Assembly (NCBI RefSeq): GCF_029360585.1
Contig: NZ_JAQZSJ010000003.1
Location: 1-64,000 of the forward strand
Reading direction: 5' to 3'
Length of the DNA stretch: 64,000 bases
From: Cohnella caldifontis
GTDB taxonomy: Bacteria; Bacillota; Bacilli; Paenibacillales; Paenibacillaceae
The notes under the pieces were generated by a model. The model was not told where the DNA came from. It saw only the letters and a list, made by a program, of their open reading frames with translations, and ran no database searches. The translations under genes and the position numbers were made by a program. This document shows positions 33,146 to 41,130 of the stretch, in pieces; positions within the stretch are counted from its first letter, which is position 1; the number at the start of each line of letters is the position of its first letter.

Positions 33146-34381
33146 ATGGCGCAGACGAATGAACTCGCACACCGGATGGCAGCCAAGACGATCCAGCTTG
33201 TGGACGGGTCCGGAACCCCCGTTGCCGGGAAGGAAATCACGCTCCGTCAGACTAATCACAAGTTCTTGTTCGGATGCGGCATATTCGACGCGATCCAAGC
33301 CGCGGATCCGGACGCGCCGGCGGACAGACGGCCCTGGCTGGATAGGCAAATGGATCTGTTTCTCGACGTCTTCAACTTCGCGACGCTGCCTTTCTACTGG
33401 GCCCTGTTCGAACCGGAGAAAGGCAAGCCGAGAACGAAGGAACTGCTGGCCGCCGCCCGATGGTTAAAAGAAAGGAACGTCGCGGTGAAAGGACATCCGT
33501 TGTGCTGGCATACGCTGACGGCCCCATGGCTTCTGAATCTGAGCAACGAAGAGATCCTGAAGGAGCAGTTCGCCCGCATCGAACGCGACGTAACCGCCTT
33601 CAAAGGGTTGATCGACATGTGGGACGTCATCAACGAAGTCGTGATCATGCCGATCTTCGACAAGTACGACAACGGGATTACGAGAATCAGCCAAGAGCTG
33701 GGCCGCGTGGGCATCATCAAGGAAATGTTCGCGAAGACGCGCGAATCCAACCCGAATGCGACGCTATTGTTGAATGATTTCAATACTTCGATCAACTATG
33801 AAATCTTGATCGACGGATGCTTGAACGCGGGGATCAAGATCGACGCGATCGGCATTCAATCCCATCAGCACCAGGGATATTGGGGACGGGAGAAGCTCGA
33901 GGAAGTGTTGGAACGGTTCTCTTCCTTCGGTCTTCCGATCCATTTCACGGAGAACACGCTGACTTCGGGACATCTGATGCCGCCCGAGATCGAGGACCTG
34001 AACGATTATCGAATCCCGGAGTGGCCGTCTACGCCGGAATTCGAAGAACGCCAAGCCAGGGAAATCGACGAAATGTATACGATTCTGTTCAAGCATCCCT
34101 TGGTCGAAGCCATTACCGCCTGGAACTTCACGGACGCGGGCGCATGGCTCGGCGCTCCGGCCGGCTTGGTCCGCAAGGACAACAGTCCCAAACCCGCTTA
34201 CGAGCTCCTCAAGAAGCGGATCAAGGGCGACTGGTCTACGCATGCGGCATGCCGAACCGATGATGCCGGAATCTTGAACTTCGAAGGCTACCTCGGCGAA
34301 TACGAACTGGCATGCGAAGGTCGGAAAGCGAGCTTCACGTTGGATCGGGACGAGGGGACCGTACGGTTGGTCCTGTCGTGA
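33146..34381 (+). CDS. Intracellular GH10 endo-1,4-beta-xylanase
   Basis: A 411-aa GH10 enzyme without signal peptide. GH10 landmarks: KGHPLCWHTLTAPWL, acid/base Glu164 in MWDVINEVV, LLLNDFNT, GIQSHQHQGYWG, nucleophile Glu269 in IHFTENTLTSG, and AITAWNFTDAGAWLGAPAGLV. The core ends near 370, and a short beta-rich tail (CRTDDAGILNFEGYLGEYEL) follows. Intracellular GH10 enzymes usually act on imported xylo-oligosaccharides. ATG 33146 has a GGGG-type ribosome site 9 bp upstream; the longer frame from 33071 lacks one. The gene stands alone, away from any xylose genes. Confidence 0.92.
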   Translation: MAQTNELAHRMAAKTIQLVDGSGTPVAGKEITLRQTNHKFLFGCGIFDAIQAADPDAPADRRPWLDRQMDLFLDVFNFATLPFYWALFEPEKGKPRTKELLAAARWLKERNVAVKGHPLCWHTLTAPWLLNLSNEEILKEQFARIERDVTAFKGLIDMWDVINEVVIMPIFDKYDNGITRISQELGRVGIIKEMFAKTRESNPNATLLLNDFNTSINYEILIDGCLNAGIKIDAIGIQSHQHQGYWGREKLEEVLERFSSFGLPIHFTENTLTSGHLMPPEIEDLNDYRIPEWPSTPEFEERQAREIDEMYTILFKHPLVEAITAWNFTDAGAWLGAPAGLVRKDNSPKPAYELLKKRIKGDWSTHAACRTDDAGILNFEGYLGEYELACEGRKASFTLDRDEGTVRLVLS

Positions 34382-34400
34382 TCGATAGGTTGCCGCAGGA

Positions 34401-34426
34401 AGGGCCGTCCCGCCAAGGACGGCCCT
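34401..34426. terminator. Bidirectional hairpin between convergent genes
   Basis: AGGGCCGTCC and GGACGGCCCT form a perfect 10-bp stem with a 6-base loop. No clear T-run on either strand. It overlaps the last codon of the DUF2243 gene. Confidence 0.6.
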
Positions 34427-34853
34427 AATCCGTATAAGCACGGGCTCTGCGGCAAATCGTCCACCCCGCGAGGATCAGAAGCGCCGCGAACAGATCGTAG
34501 CTTACATCATAAGCGAAATGGTCCGTCACCAATCGGACGTAGTGAATTTGCAGCAGATGGTGATCCACGATGCCTTCCACTAAATTGAAGATGCCGGCTC
34601 CCATGAGAATCCCGCCCCAAAAGAGACGCGGACGATCGCCCGCCGCGCCGTCTCGCAGCAACAAAGCTCCGGTGAAGCTAAGCGCGGTGACGAACAAATG
34701 GAACCATCCGTCGCTTTGGATTTGGCCGGTCCGGTCCGTCTCCATGATCACGCTGTGCCATTGCAGGATTTGATGGAAGACGATGCCGTCCAGCATGCCG
34801 ACGACTCCCATCCCCGTGAATAACGCTCCGAGAAAGCTTTTATTCCTCCACAT
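34425..34853 (-). CDS. DUF2243 membrane protein
   Basis: A 142-aa four-helix membrane protein of the DUF2243 family. Conserved histidine-containing segments are visible: GVVGMLDGIVFHQILQWHSV, GWFHLFVTALSF, GIFNLVEGIVDHHLLQIHYV and the C-terminal SYDLFAALLILAGW. The His-rich pattern suggests haem or metal binding, but no function is established. The start at 34853 (MWRNKSFLG) has GGAG 6 bp upstream; the frame is open further to 34934 without a good site. It is divergent from the WYL regulator at 34962. Confidence 0.82.
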   Translation of the reverse strand: MWRNKSFLGALFTGMGVVGMLDGIVFHQILQWHSVIMETDRTGQIQSDGWFHLFVTALSFTGALLLRDGAAGDRPRLFWGGILMGAGIFNLVEGIVDHHLLQIHYVRLVTDHFAYDVSYDLFAALLILAGWTICRRARAYTD

Positions 34854-34961
34854 TCCATGCTCCGCCCTTCGCCGACCTATCCCCATTTTTGCCCAAAACG
34901 GTTCTTGGCCATGCAAATTTGATACAATAGGCATAGCTGACAGGAAAAGAGGATACGCCCG

Positions 34962-35975
34962 ATGGCGAAATGGGATAACATGCTGTCCATGCTTTGGATG
35001 CTGCGATCCGAAAGGAAGCTTACCGCCGCGCAGATCGCGGACAGGCTGGAGATCAGCGTCCGCACCGTATACCGGTATATCGACGCCTTAGGCGCCAGCG
35101 GCGTGCCGGTCGTCGCGGAATCGGGCCATGACGGCGGCATTCGCATTCTGGAAAGCTTTAAAGAGACGCCCTTGTTTTTCAACTCCGCGGAACTCAAGGC
35201 GCTCGTGGACGCGTCTAAATTCGCGCAAGGCGCCGGTTATCCGTATACGGAAGTGCTGGAAAGCGCGTTGAAAAAGGTGGAAAACGGATTGCACGAAGAG
35301 CAGCGCCACGAGCTGGCCCTTCAGACGAGCGGATTGGACGTGATTTCTCACGCGCGCCCGCCGTCCGTCGTTCCGATGCTGCGTGACCTGGAGGAGGCGG
35401 CGAAGGACGGACGAACGGTCCGCCTCGCCTACCGCAAAGCGAATGCGGAGCAGGCCGACGAACGCGAGATCGATCCGTACGGGTTGGCCTACGACAGGAA
35501 CGAATGGTACGCCGTCGCGTTCTGCCATCGGTCTCAGGCCGTCCGGACGTTCCGCGTGGACCGCATCGAGCGGTTGGAGCCGACCGAAACGCGGTTCGAG
35601 AAGCCGGAGCGGTTCTCCGCGTCCGCTTTTTTCCGCGACCAGTCCGAGCGGGAGCGGGAGGCGGAAGGACCGCTGGCGATCATCCGGATCGAGGGGGAGC
35701 CGGACACGCTGAACGCGGTTTGCGGACACTGGCACATGCGTCACTATTTGATCGAGCGAACCGATCGGGAGGCGCGGTTTCAGCTCGACGTCCCGACGAT
35801 GAACAAGTACCTTCCGGCGTATCTGATGACGTTCGGCACGGCGATTCGGATTCGGGAGCCGCAGGATCTCAGGCGTCGAATCCGGGAGATGGCTTGCGAA
35901 ATCGCGGAACATTACGAAAGAGAACCCGATCCATCTTCGTTGACAAAGTTTGTCAAGAAACCCGGTGTACGATAG
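34962..35975 (+). CDS. WYL-domain (YafY-like) transcriptional regulator
   Basis: A 337-aa regulator. Residues 1-60 are an HTH_11 domain (LTAAQIADRLEISVRTVYRYIDAL, AESGHDGGIRI). The WYL domain spans about 145-225 (YGLAYDRNEWYAVAFCHRSQAVRTFRVDRIERLE), and a WCX-like C-terminal domain follows. It is the second such protein in the window; the first (215-1180) has a different middle region. AGAGGA precedes the ATG. It lies 51 bp upstream of the DinB gene, probably in one transcript. Confidence 0.9.
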   Translation: MAKWDNMLSMLWMLRSERKLTAAQIADRLEISVRTVYRYIDALGASGVPVVAESGHDGGIRILESFKETPLFFNSAELKALVDASKFAQGAGYPYTEVLESALKKVENGLHEEQRHELALQTSGLDVISHARPPSVVPMLRDLEEAAKDGRTVRLAYRKANAEQADEREIDPYGLAYDRNEWYAVAFCHRSQAVRTFRVDRIERLEPTETRFEKPERFSASAFFRDQSEREREAEGPLAIIRIEGEPDTLNAVCGHWHMRHYLIERTDREARFQLDVPTMNKYLPAYLMTFGTAIRIREPQDLRRRIREMACEIAEHYEREPDPSSLTKFVKKPGVR

Positions 35976-36026
35976 AGGCATGGCTGAAGCAGCCAAACGA
36001 CTACGGAAGGTAAGGTGACGGGTTCC

Positions 36027-36545
36027 ATGCCTCATCAAGCGCACCGATTATACGACTATCATGTCTGGGCGAACGACCAGCTGTTCGCCCACTTGGAGCA
36101 GCTTCCGAAGGATGCATTCCATGCGGAGGTGAAGAGCGTATTCGCGTCCGTGTCGCAAGTGCTCGGGCACATGTACAAATTCGAAAGGCTCTTCATGTCC
36201 GTGCTTGCGGAAGTTCCGAACGAGGTCATTTTTCAGAAGATCCAGGGCTGGGAAGAGGAAACGGAGGACAAAACGGTGGACGAAATGCGGCAGCTTTTCG
36301 CCGGCGCCGCCGAAGAGTTCCGCGACTTGCTGCGGCGCACGCCTGACCCGGACAAGGCGATGACGATCGAGCATCCGCAGTACGGCCGTCTCGGCACGCG
36401 TTTCTCCGACATCTTGCAGCATGTGGTCAACCACGGAACGTATCATCGAGGCAACGTGGCCGCGATGCTGAGACAACAAGGGTATGCCGGGGTCCCGACC
36501 GATTATATGTTTTTTTTGGTGGAACGACAGGAAGACCGGCGGTAA
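36027..36545 (+). CDS. DinB-family protein
   Basis: A 172-aa four-helix-bundle protein of the DinB/YfiT type: YDYHVWANDQLFAHLEQLP at the N-terminus, VLGHMYKFERLFMSVL with the first metal His, and DILQHVVNHGTYHRGNVAAML with two more His. The three-His metal site is intact. Relatives are bacillithiol- or mycothiol-dependent transferases and DNA-damage-induced proteins. AAGGTGA lies about 10 bp before ATG 36027; GTG 36015 is an alternative. It follows the WYL regulator. Confidence 0.88.
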   Translation: MPHQAHRLYDYHVWANDQLFAHLEQLPKDAFHAEVKSVFASVSQVLGHMYKFERLFMSVLAEVPNEVIFQKIQGWEEETEDKTVDEMRQLFAGAAEEFRDLLRRTPDPDKAMTIEHPQYGRLGTRFSDILQHVVNHGTYHRGNVAAMLRQQGYAGVPTDYMFFLVERQEDRR

Positions 36546-36583
36546 GCCGCGGCGCCGGCCGTTCGCGTTCGGAATTGGAAAGG

Positions 36584-36617
36584 AAAAGGGCCGTGCCCCG
36601 CGGGGGAACGGCCCTTT
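36584..36617. terminator. Bidirectional terminator
   Basis: AAAAGGGCCGT and ACGGCCCTTT form a 10-bp stem around GCCCCGCGGGGGA, which itself can pair. It sits between dinB-like (plus) and the ROK kinase gene (minus). Confidence 0.8.
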
Positions 36618-36631
36618 CGGTCTCTATGCGT

Positions 36632-37594
36632 TTACTTCGGATTCAATAGCGAAGCCAACCCCCACAAAACCGAAGCGTCGGGATCGCGGGACACGACGAT
36701 CTTCACCTCTCCCCAGGGCGTCCAGCTTCGCTGCCGGACTTTCTCTTGCAGCATGGGGACCAGGACGGCCTGCGACTTCATCAATCCGCCGCTCAGCACG
36801 ACCGTCTCGGGATCGTAGGCATGGATCATGTTCACGATGCCCGCGCTCCAATGGGCGACCAGCGTCTCCAGCAATTCGGCGCCGACCCGGTCGCCGCTCC
36901 CGGCGGCCTCGATGATTTCGCGATAGCCGAGCGAGCCGTGCCGGGAAAGCGAGCTGCCGGCAAAGCCGGGATGCCGCTTGGCCAACGCGGGCAGCGCCCA
37001 ATGCCCGGCTTGCGCCTCCAGGCAGCCCGTATTCCCGCAGTTGCAGGCGTTCCCGCGGATATCCGTCGCGAAATGGCCGCCGAGGATGCCCGCTTGCGCG
37101 TGCCTGCCTCTGACGATTCGGCCGTTCATCACGGCGGCGGTCCCGATGCCGGTGCCGAACGTCAGCAAGACGGCGTCCGTCTCCCCGACGGCCGCGCCGT
37201 AGGCGATCTCGCCCAGAAGCGCCGCCCGCGCGTCGTTCTCCAGCACGCATCGCAGGTCGAAGGCGCCGCGCGCCCAATCCCGGAAAGAAAAGCCGACGGC
37301 ATCGGCGTATTTCTCGTTGATGGACAGGATCGTGCCCTTCTCCGCATCCACCATCCCGGGCGTCGCGATCCCGAGTCCCGCGCAGTCGGACGGCCGCAGC
37401 CGCCGTTCGGCCAGCAGCCGCCCGATTTCCCGTTCGACGGCGGGCAGCCGTCCGATCAGCCCTTGATCGGAATAAGAGGGCAGCGAGGCGCGGGAGACGA
37501 CCTGCCCCTGCCGAACGAGTCCGAGCTTGATGTTCGTCCCGCCGAAATCGACGGCGATGGCGACCCGTCCGTCGGTCCCTCCGTTACCGTACAT
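36632..37594 (-). CDS. ROK-family sugar kinase (probable mannose/glucose kinase)
   Basis: A 320-aa ROK kinase: ATP-binding VAIAVDFGGTNIKLGLV, catalytic LENDARAALLGE (Asp of the END motif), LTFGTGIGTAAVMNG, the zinc motif CNCGNTGCLEAQ (Cys cluster near residue 195), and ETVVLSGGLM. It phosphorylates a hexose at C6. In this operon, directly after mannose-6-phosphate isomerase, free mannose released by the GH38 enzyme is the likely substrate. ATG 37594 overlaps the end of the isomerase gene by 11 bp, so it is translationally coupled; an ATG at 37612 is also possible. Last gene of the operon. Confidence 0.88.
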   Translation of the reverse strand: MYGNGGTDGRVAIAVDFGGTNIKLGLVRQGQVVSRASLPSYSDQGLIGRLPAVEREIGRLLAERRLRPSDCAGLGIATPGMVDAEKGTILSINEKYADAVGFSFRDWARGAFDLRCVLENDARAALLGEIAYGAAVGETDAVLLTFGTGIGTAAVMNGRIVRGRHAQAGILGGHFATDIRGNACNCGNTGCLEAQAGHWALPALAKRHPGFAGSSLSRHGSLGYREIIEAAGSGDRVGAELLETLVAHWSAGIVNMIHAYDPETVVLSGGLMKSQAVLVPMLQEKVRQRSWTPWGEVKIVVSRDPDASVLWGLASLLNPK

Positions 37595-39320
37595 AGGCTT
37601 TGATCGTTCCATGCGTGCCGCCGCCGCTTCTTTCGCCGGGGCGGATCGTGTATTCGCCTACCGAGGCGGGTACGATGAAGGTTTCCGCATAATGGACGAC
37701 GAAAGGCTCGAATGCCTGAGACGGACTCTCGACGATCGCCTCCGCGCCTTCCACCAGGTTCAGCATTTGAACGCCGCCGTTCGTATGATGGGGCGTAACG
37801 CCTTCGAACCAATGCCTCCGCGTTTCGATGAACTGGCTCTCGTGCAAGCCGGTACGCTCCTCGCGCCAGCCGTCTCCGCTGCCGATCGGCACGATGGGGT
37901 TCACCAGCTCCCTCTGCACCCACCCGGTCGTCCGATCCCAGCGAATGTTCAACGCGCCGTGTTCCAGATGAATCGGTCTCGGTTTTCCGTCCAGGCCCAG
38001 CCGGTCCCAATCCCATAATTTGAAGGTGAAAATATAAGGCGTCGCGCTGATTTCCAGCACCATGCCGTTCGTGCCCGAGCAATGAACCGTACCCGCCGGG
38101 ATCGAGAAGTGGTCGTGCTTTTTCGCCGGAAATACGTTCACGTACTTGTCGGCCGGGAAAGAGACGCCTTCTTGCCCCTTCGCCAGATCCGCCAGCATGG
38201 CGTTCGGGTCTACGCCTTCCTTCAAGCCCAGATATACGGTCGCGTCCGGACCGGCATCGAGCATGTAGTAGCTTTCGTCTTGCGTGTAGCTCATCCCGAA
38301 CGCCTTGCGGATATATTCCGGAAGCGGGTGAACCTGCAGGCTGAGATTCTGTCCGCCCATCGTATCCAGGAAATCGAATCGAATCGGGAATTCCGCGCCG
38401 AACCGGGCGAATACCCGCTCTCCGAGCAAGCCGATCGACTCGAAGAAGACGAGGTTGATCGCCGGCACTTCCACGCGAACGTCGTCGTATCTCAGATAGA
38501 CGCTGTTCTCTTCCGGCACGCCGTCGAATCCCCACGCGTACGGATGCTCGCGCTTCTCCAGACCGATATGCTCCTCCAGCCAATGCCCTCCCCATACGCC
38601 GGGATCGAAGTAAGGCACGAGCCGGAACGGCTGCCGGACCGCCTGGCGGAAACCGTCCAGCAGCGCTTTCCCGCTGACCATCCGGGGATCGCCGCCGCGG
38701 TTCGTATCCAGATAATAGTCCGATTCCGGCAGCAGCTTGCGCTTCAGCCGGTCGGCCGCCCGCCATTCGACGAAAAAGCCGACTTTGTATTTGCGGAGAA
38801 TTTCTTCTTGCGGGTTGTCCAGCAGCCAATTGCCGAATTCGCCGCTCCGGTAGCGCGATTGGATTTCCCAACGCGCCAAATCCGCGTAGACCGTGCAGTC
38901 TCCCTTGCAGACCAGGGAAGCGCCCGTTCCGATCACGAGCACGACTCCTTCGGTTACCGCGTTGACCGACTCCCGAAGCCGGCCCAATTCGTCCTCGTCG
39001 TAATAATCCCCGATCTCGAAGGGGGCCATGAAGCCGAAGACGCGGTCGTCCGTCACGTAGGGGCCCAGCATCGCTTTCAACTCGCCGAGCGGTTTGGCGG
39101 CCAACTCGGCCTCGACGATCTTCGCGAAACGGAAACGCTCCCGCAAGCCGTCGACGATTTCCGCCGTCCGGACGGAAGGGTAGCACTCGACCGTAAGGAC
39201 GAATTTCTCCCGGCCGTCCGCATGCCGGGCCAGTTCCCGCCCGATCTCGGCATACCCTTTCCAAGCATGACCTTGCCAGCCTCGAATCCGGATTTCAGGA
39301 TGTTTATCGTAGTTCGTCAA
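37584..39320 (-). CDS. Class I mannose-6-phosphate isomerase (long form)
   Basis: A 578-aa protein. The C-terminal part from about residue 235 is a cupin-type class I phosphomannose isomerase: VPYFDPGVWGGHWLEEH, QNLSLQVHPLPEYIRKAFG with the Gln-x-His metal ligands, DESYYMLDA and FSIPAGTVHCSGTNG. The N-terminal 230 residues (GWQGHAWKGYAEIGRELARH...) resemble a nucleoside-kinase-like fold but have no recognisable P-loop; this long architecture occurs in Firmicutes. It converts mannose-6-phosphate to fructose-6-phosphate. It follows the permease gene by 15 bp and overlaps the ROK kinase gene. Confidence 0.85.
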   Translation of the reverse strand: MTNYDKHPEIRIRGWQGHAWKGYAEIGRELARHADGREKFVLTVECYPSVRTAEIVDGLRERFRFAKIVEAELAAKPLGELKAMLGPYVTDDRVFGFMAPFEIGDYYDEDELGRLRESVNAVTEGVVLVIGTGASLVCKGDCTVYADLARWEIQSRYRSGEFGNWLLDNPQEEILRKYKVGFFVEWRAADRLKRKLLPESDYYLDTNRGGDPRMVSGKALLDGFRQAVRQPFRLVPYFDPGVWGGHWLEEHIGLEKREHPYAWGFDGVPEENSVYLRYDDVRVEVPAINLVFFESIGLLGERVFARFGAEFPIRFDFLDTMGGQNLSLQVHPLPEYIRKAFGMSYTQDESYYMLDAGPDATVYLGLKEGVDPNAMLADLAKGQEGVSFPADKYVNVFPAKKHDHFSIPAGTVHCSGTNGMVLEISATPYIFTFKLWDWDRLGLDGKPRPIHLEHGALNIRWDRTTGWVQRELVNPIVPIGSGDGWREERTGLHESQFIETRRHWFEGVTPHHTNGGVQMLNLVEGAEAIVESPSQAFEPFVVHYAETFIVPASVGEYTIRPGERSGGGTHGTIKAYVR

Positions 39321-39335
39321 TTCGACAACGCTCCT

Positions 39336-40163
39336 TTACGATTTCACGGTCAATACCATGCCTTTGATGAAGTTCCGCTGAAGAGAGAAGAACAGGACGA
39401 TCGTCGGAATCGAGGTCAGGACGATGCCCGCCATGAGCGTGGTGACCCCGGAGCGGAAAAAGATCCCCTGCATCGACGCCAGCCCGGCCATGACCGGCCT
39501 TACGGACTCGGAGCGGCTCAGCGTCAAGCCGAATACCAGATCGTTCCAAATCCAGGTGAACTGGAACAGCATCAGCACGGATACCGGGGGCAGCAGCAGC
39601 GGGAAGATGATCCTCGCGAAAATGCCGAAGCTGCGGAACCCGTCCATCTGCGCCGCTTCCACGACTTCGAACGGAATCGTCGTCATGTAGTTGCGGAGCA
39701 GGAACATGCAGAACGGAATGGAGATCGCGACATAGAACAGGAGCATCCCGCCGAACGTGTCGTAAATGCCGAATTGCTGATAGCCTTTGAACAGCGGGAC
39801 CAAATACATTTGAAACGGGAAAACCGTGCCGCTGTAAATCAGCAGGAACCAGTAGAATCCGCCCTTCAGGCGAAGGATGACGACGCCGAACGCGGCCATC
39901 GCCGCCAGCAGGATGCTGATGCCGGCGCCGAGGAAGCTGTAGCCGAAGCTGTTCAGCATCCCCCGGCCCAATTCGCCCATGTGCAGCGCCTCTTTCATGT
40001 TGGCGAACAGGCTGAACGAATGCGGCAGGGCCCAGATGTTGCCTTGCGTGAAATCTTCCAGCGACTTGGCCGCGTTCATCAGGACAAGCGCGATCGGCAG
40101 CAGCCACAGCACCGCGAGCACGATCATGCAGCCATAGAGGAGAGCGTTCGAGAACGTCCGCAT
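39336..40163 (-). CDS. Sugar ABC transporter permease (MalG type)
   Basis: A 275-aa inner-membrane permease with six helices and the EAA loop near residue 185 (EVVEAAQMDGFRSFGIFARIIFPLLLPPV), the contact site for the ATPase. The start MRTFSNALLYGCMIVLAVLWLLPI fits the carbohydrate uptake type 1 (MalG/LacG) family. It starts 1 bp after the stop of the MalF-type gene. No ATPase gene is in the locus, so it probably uses a shared MsmX-type ATPase encoded elsewhere. Confidence 0.93.
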   Translation of the reverse strand: MRTFSNALLYGCMIVLAVLWLLPIALVLMNAAKSLEDFTQGNIWALPHSFSLFANMKEALHMGELGRGMLNSFGYSFLGAGISILLAAMAAFGVVILRLKGGFYWFLLIYSGTVFPFQMYLVPLFKGYQQFGIYDTFGGMLLFYVAISIPFCMFLLRNYMTTIPFEVVEAAQMDGFRSFGIFARIIFPLLLPPVSVLMLFQFTWIWNDLVFGLTLSRSESVRPVMAGLASMQGIFFRSGVTTLMAGIVLTSIPTIVLFFSLQRNFIKGMVLTVKS

Positions 40164-40164
40164 G

Positions 40165-41028
40165 TCAGGCCTCCTTCACGATCGTTTGTCTCAAGTAGAA
40201 CCACGACACGGCAATGGAGATGACCGTCAGGACGATGGAAATGGCGGCGCCTTGCCCGAAGTGGAAGATGACGAACGACTCCCGGTACATCGTCACGGCC
40301 AGCGTCTCGGACGAACGGTAAGGTCCCCCCATGGTCATGACCCAGATGATGTCGAAAATTTTGAAGCTGTTGACGAGCGACATGCCCAAGACGACGATCG
40401 TGATCGGATTCAGCAGCGGCAGCGTAATGTTCCAGAACGTTCGCGCGCGGCCGGCCCCGTCGATGGCGGCGGCCTCGAACGGCTCTTTGGGCAAGGAGCC
40501 CAGTCCGATCAGAAACAGCAGCATGTTCGTGCCGGTGCCCTGCCAGATCGAAGCGACGATCATGGCGTACGTATTGTAAGGCGGCGTGTTCAGCCAATCC
40601 AGCGCAAGCTTGTCCAGGCCGACCTGCGTCAGCACGAAGTTGATGCCGGTCCGGGAGAACAGCAGCACCCAGATGACGCCGACCACCGTAAGCGACATCG
40701 CGTAGGGCAGATAGAAAATGTTTTTGAACAGGCGCTGCCCCTTGATCCTCTGGAGCATCACGCTGAACAGCAGGCCCAGCCCGACGGGAAACACGAGCGT
40801 CGCGACCACCCAGATCAACGTGTTTTTCAAAGAGGTGATATAGGTCATGTCCTGGAACAAACGCGCGTAATTCTCGAAGCCGACCCAGTGAGGCGAATCC
40901 AGCCCGTCGTAGTCGGTGAAGCTGACGTAAAGCGTGTATGCGATGGACGTTATGAAAAACGCCACAATGATCAGCGCGGCGGGTAACGTGTAGCACAAGG
41001 CGGCGCCATGCTTCTTCCAAGCGTTCAT
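40165..41028 (-). CDS. Sugar ABC transporter permease (MalF type)
   Basis: A 287-aa permease with six helices, an N-terminal cytoplasmic WKKHGAALCYTLPAALIIV, a large first periplasmic loop and the EAA motif (FEAAAIDGAGRARTFWNITLPLLNPI). It pairs with the MalG-type protein to form the channel for the imported mannoside. ATG 41028 follows GGAGGAGAG by about 5 bp. First gene of the operon permease-permease-isomerase-kinase; its promoter, 41068-41130, carries the shared AraC-type box. Confidence 0.93.
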   Translation of the reverse strand: MNAWKKHGAALCYTLPAALIIVAFFITSIAYTLYVSFTDYDGLDSPHWVGFENYARLFQDMTYITSLKNTLIWVVATLVFPVGLGLLFSVMLQRIKGQRLFKNIFYLPYAMSLTVVGVIWVLLFSRTGINFVLTQVGLDKLALDWLNTPPYNTYAMIVASIWQGTGTNMLLFLIGLGSLPKEPFEAAAIDGAGRARTFWNITLPLLNPITIVVLGMSLVNSFKIFDIIWVMTMGGPYRSSETLAVTMYRESFVIFHFGQGAAISIVLTVISIAVSWFYLRQTIVKEA

Positions 41029-41067
41029 CCGCTCTCCTCCTGTCCTCATGATGGCATTGGTACCTTC

Positions 41068-41130
41068 ATTGTAATGAGGGGAGCGGAGAGGGATAATAGA
41101 GGATCTATGGATTTCTTGGAGTATTTATAG
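41068..41130 (-). promoter_or_regulatory. AraC-box promoter 1 (permease operon)
   Basis: Minus-strand -10 TACAAT (41073-41068). Exactly 25 bp upstream starts the box (plus-strand GAGGATCTATGGATTTCTTG, 41099-41118, then an AT-rich stretch to TATAG at 41130). It overlaps the response-regulator stop. No good -35 is present, fitting activator dependence. Confidence 0.75.

Noticed and set aside
38082-40223. 713-aa plus-strand frame opposite the isomerase and permease genes
   Set aside because: Antisense shadow with very high Arg/Gln/His content, no domain and no ribosome site; the minus-strand genes are well supported.
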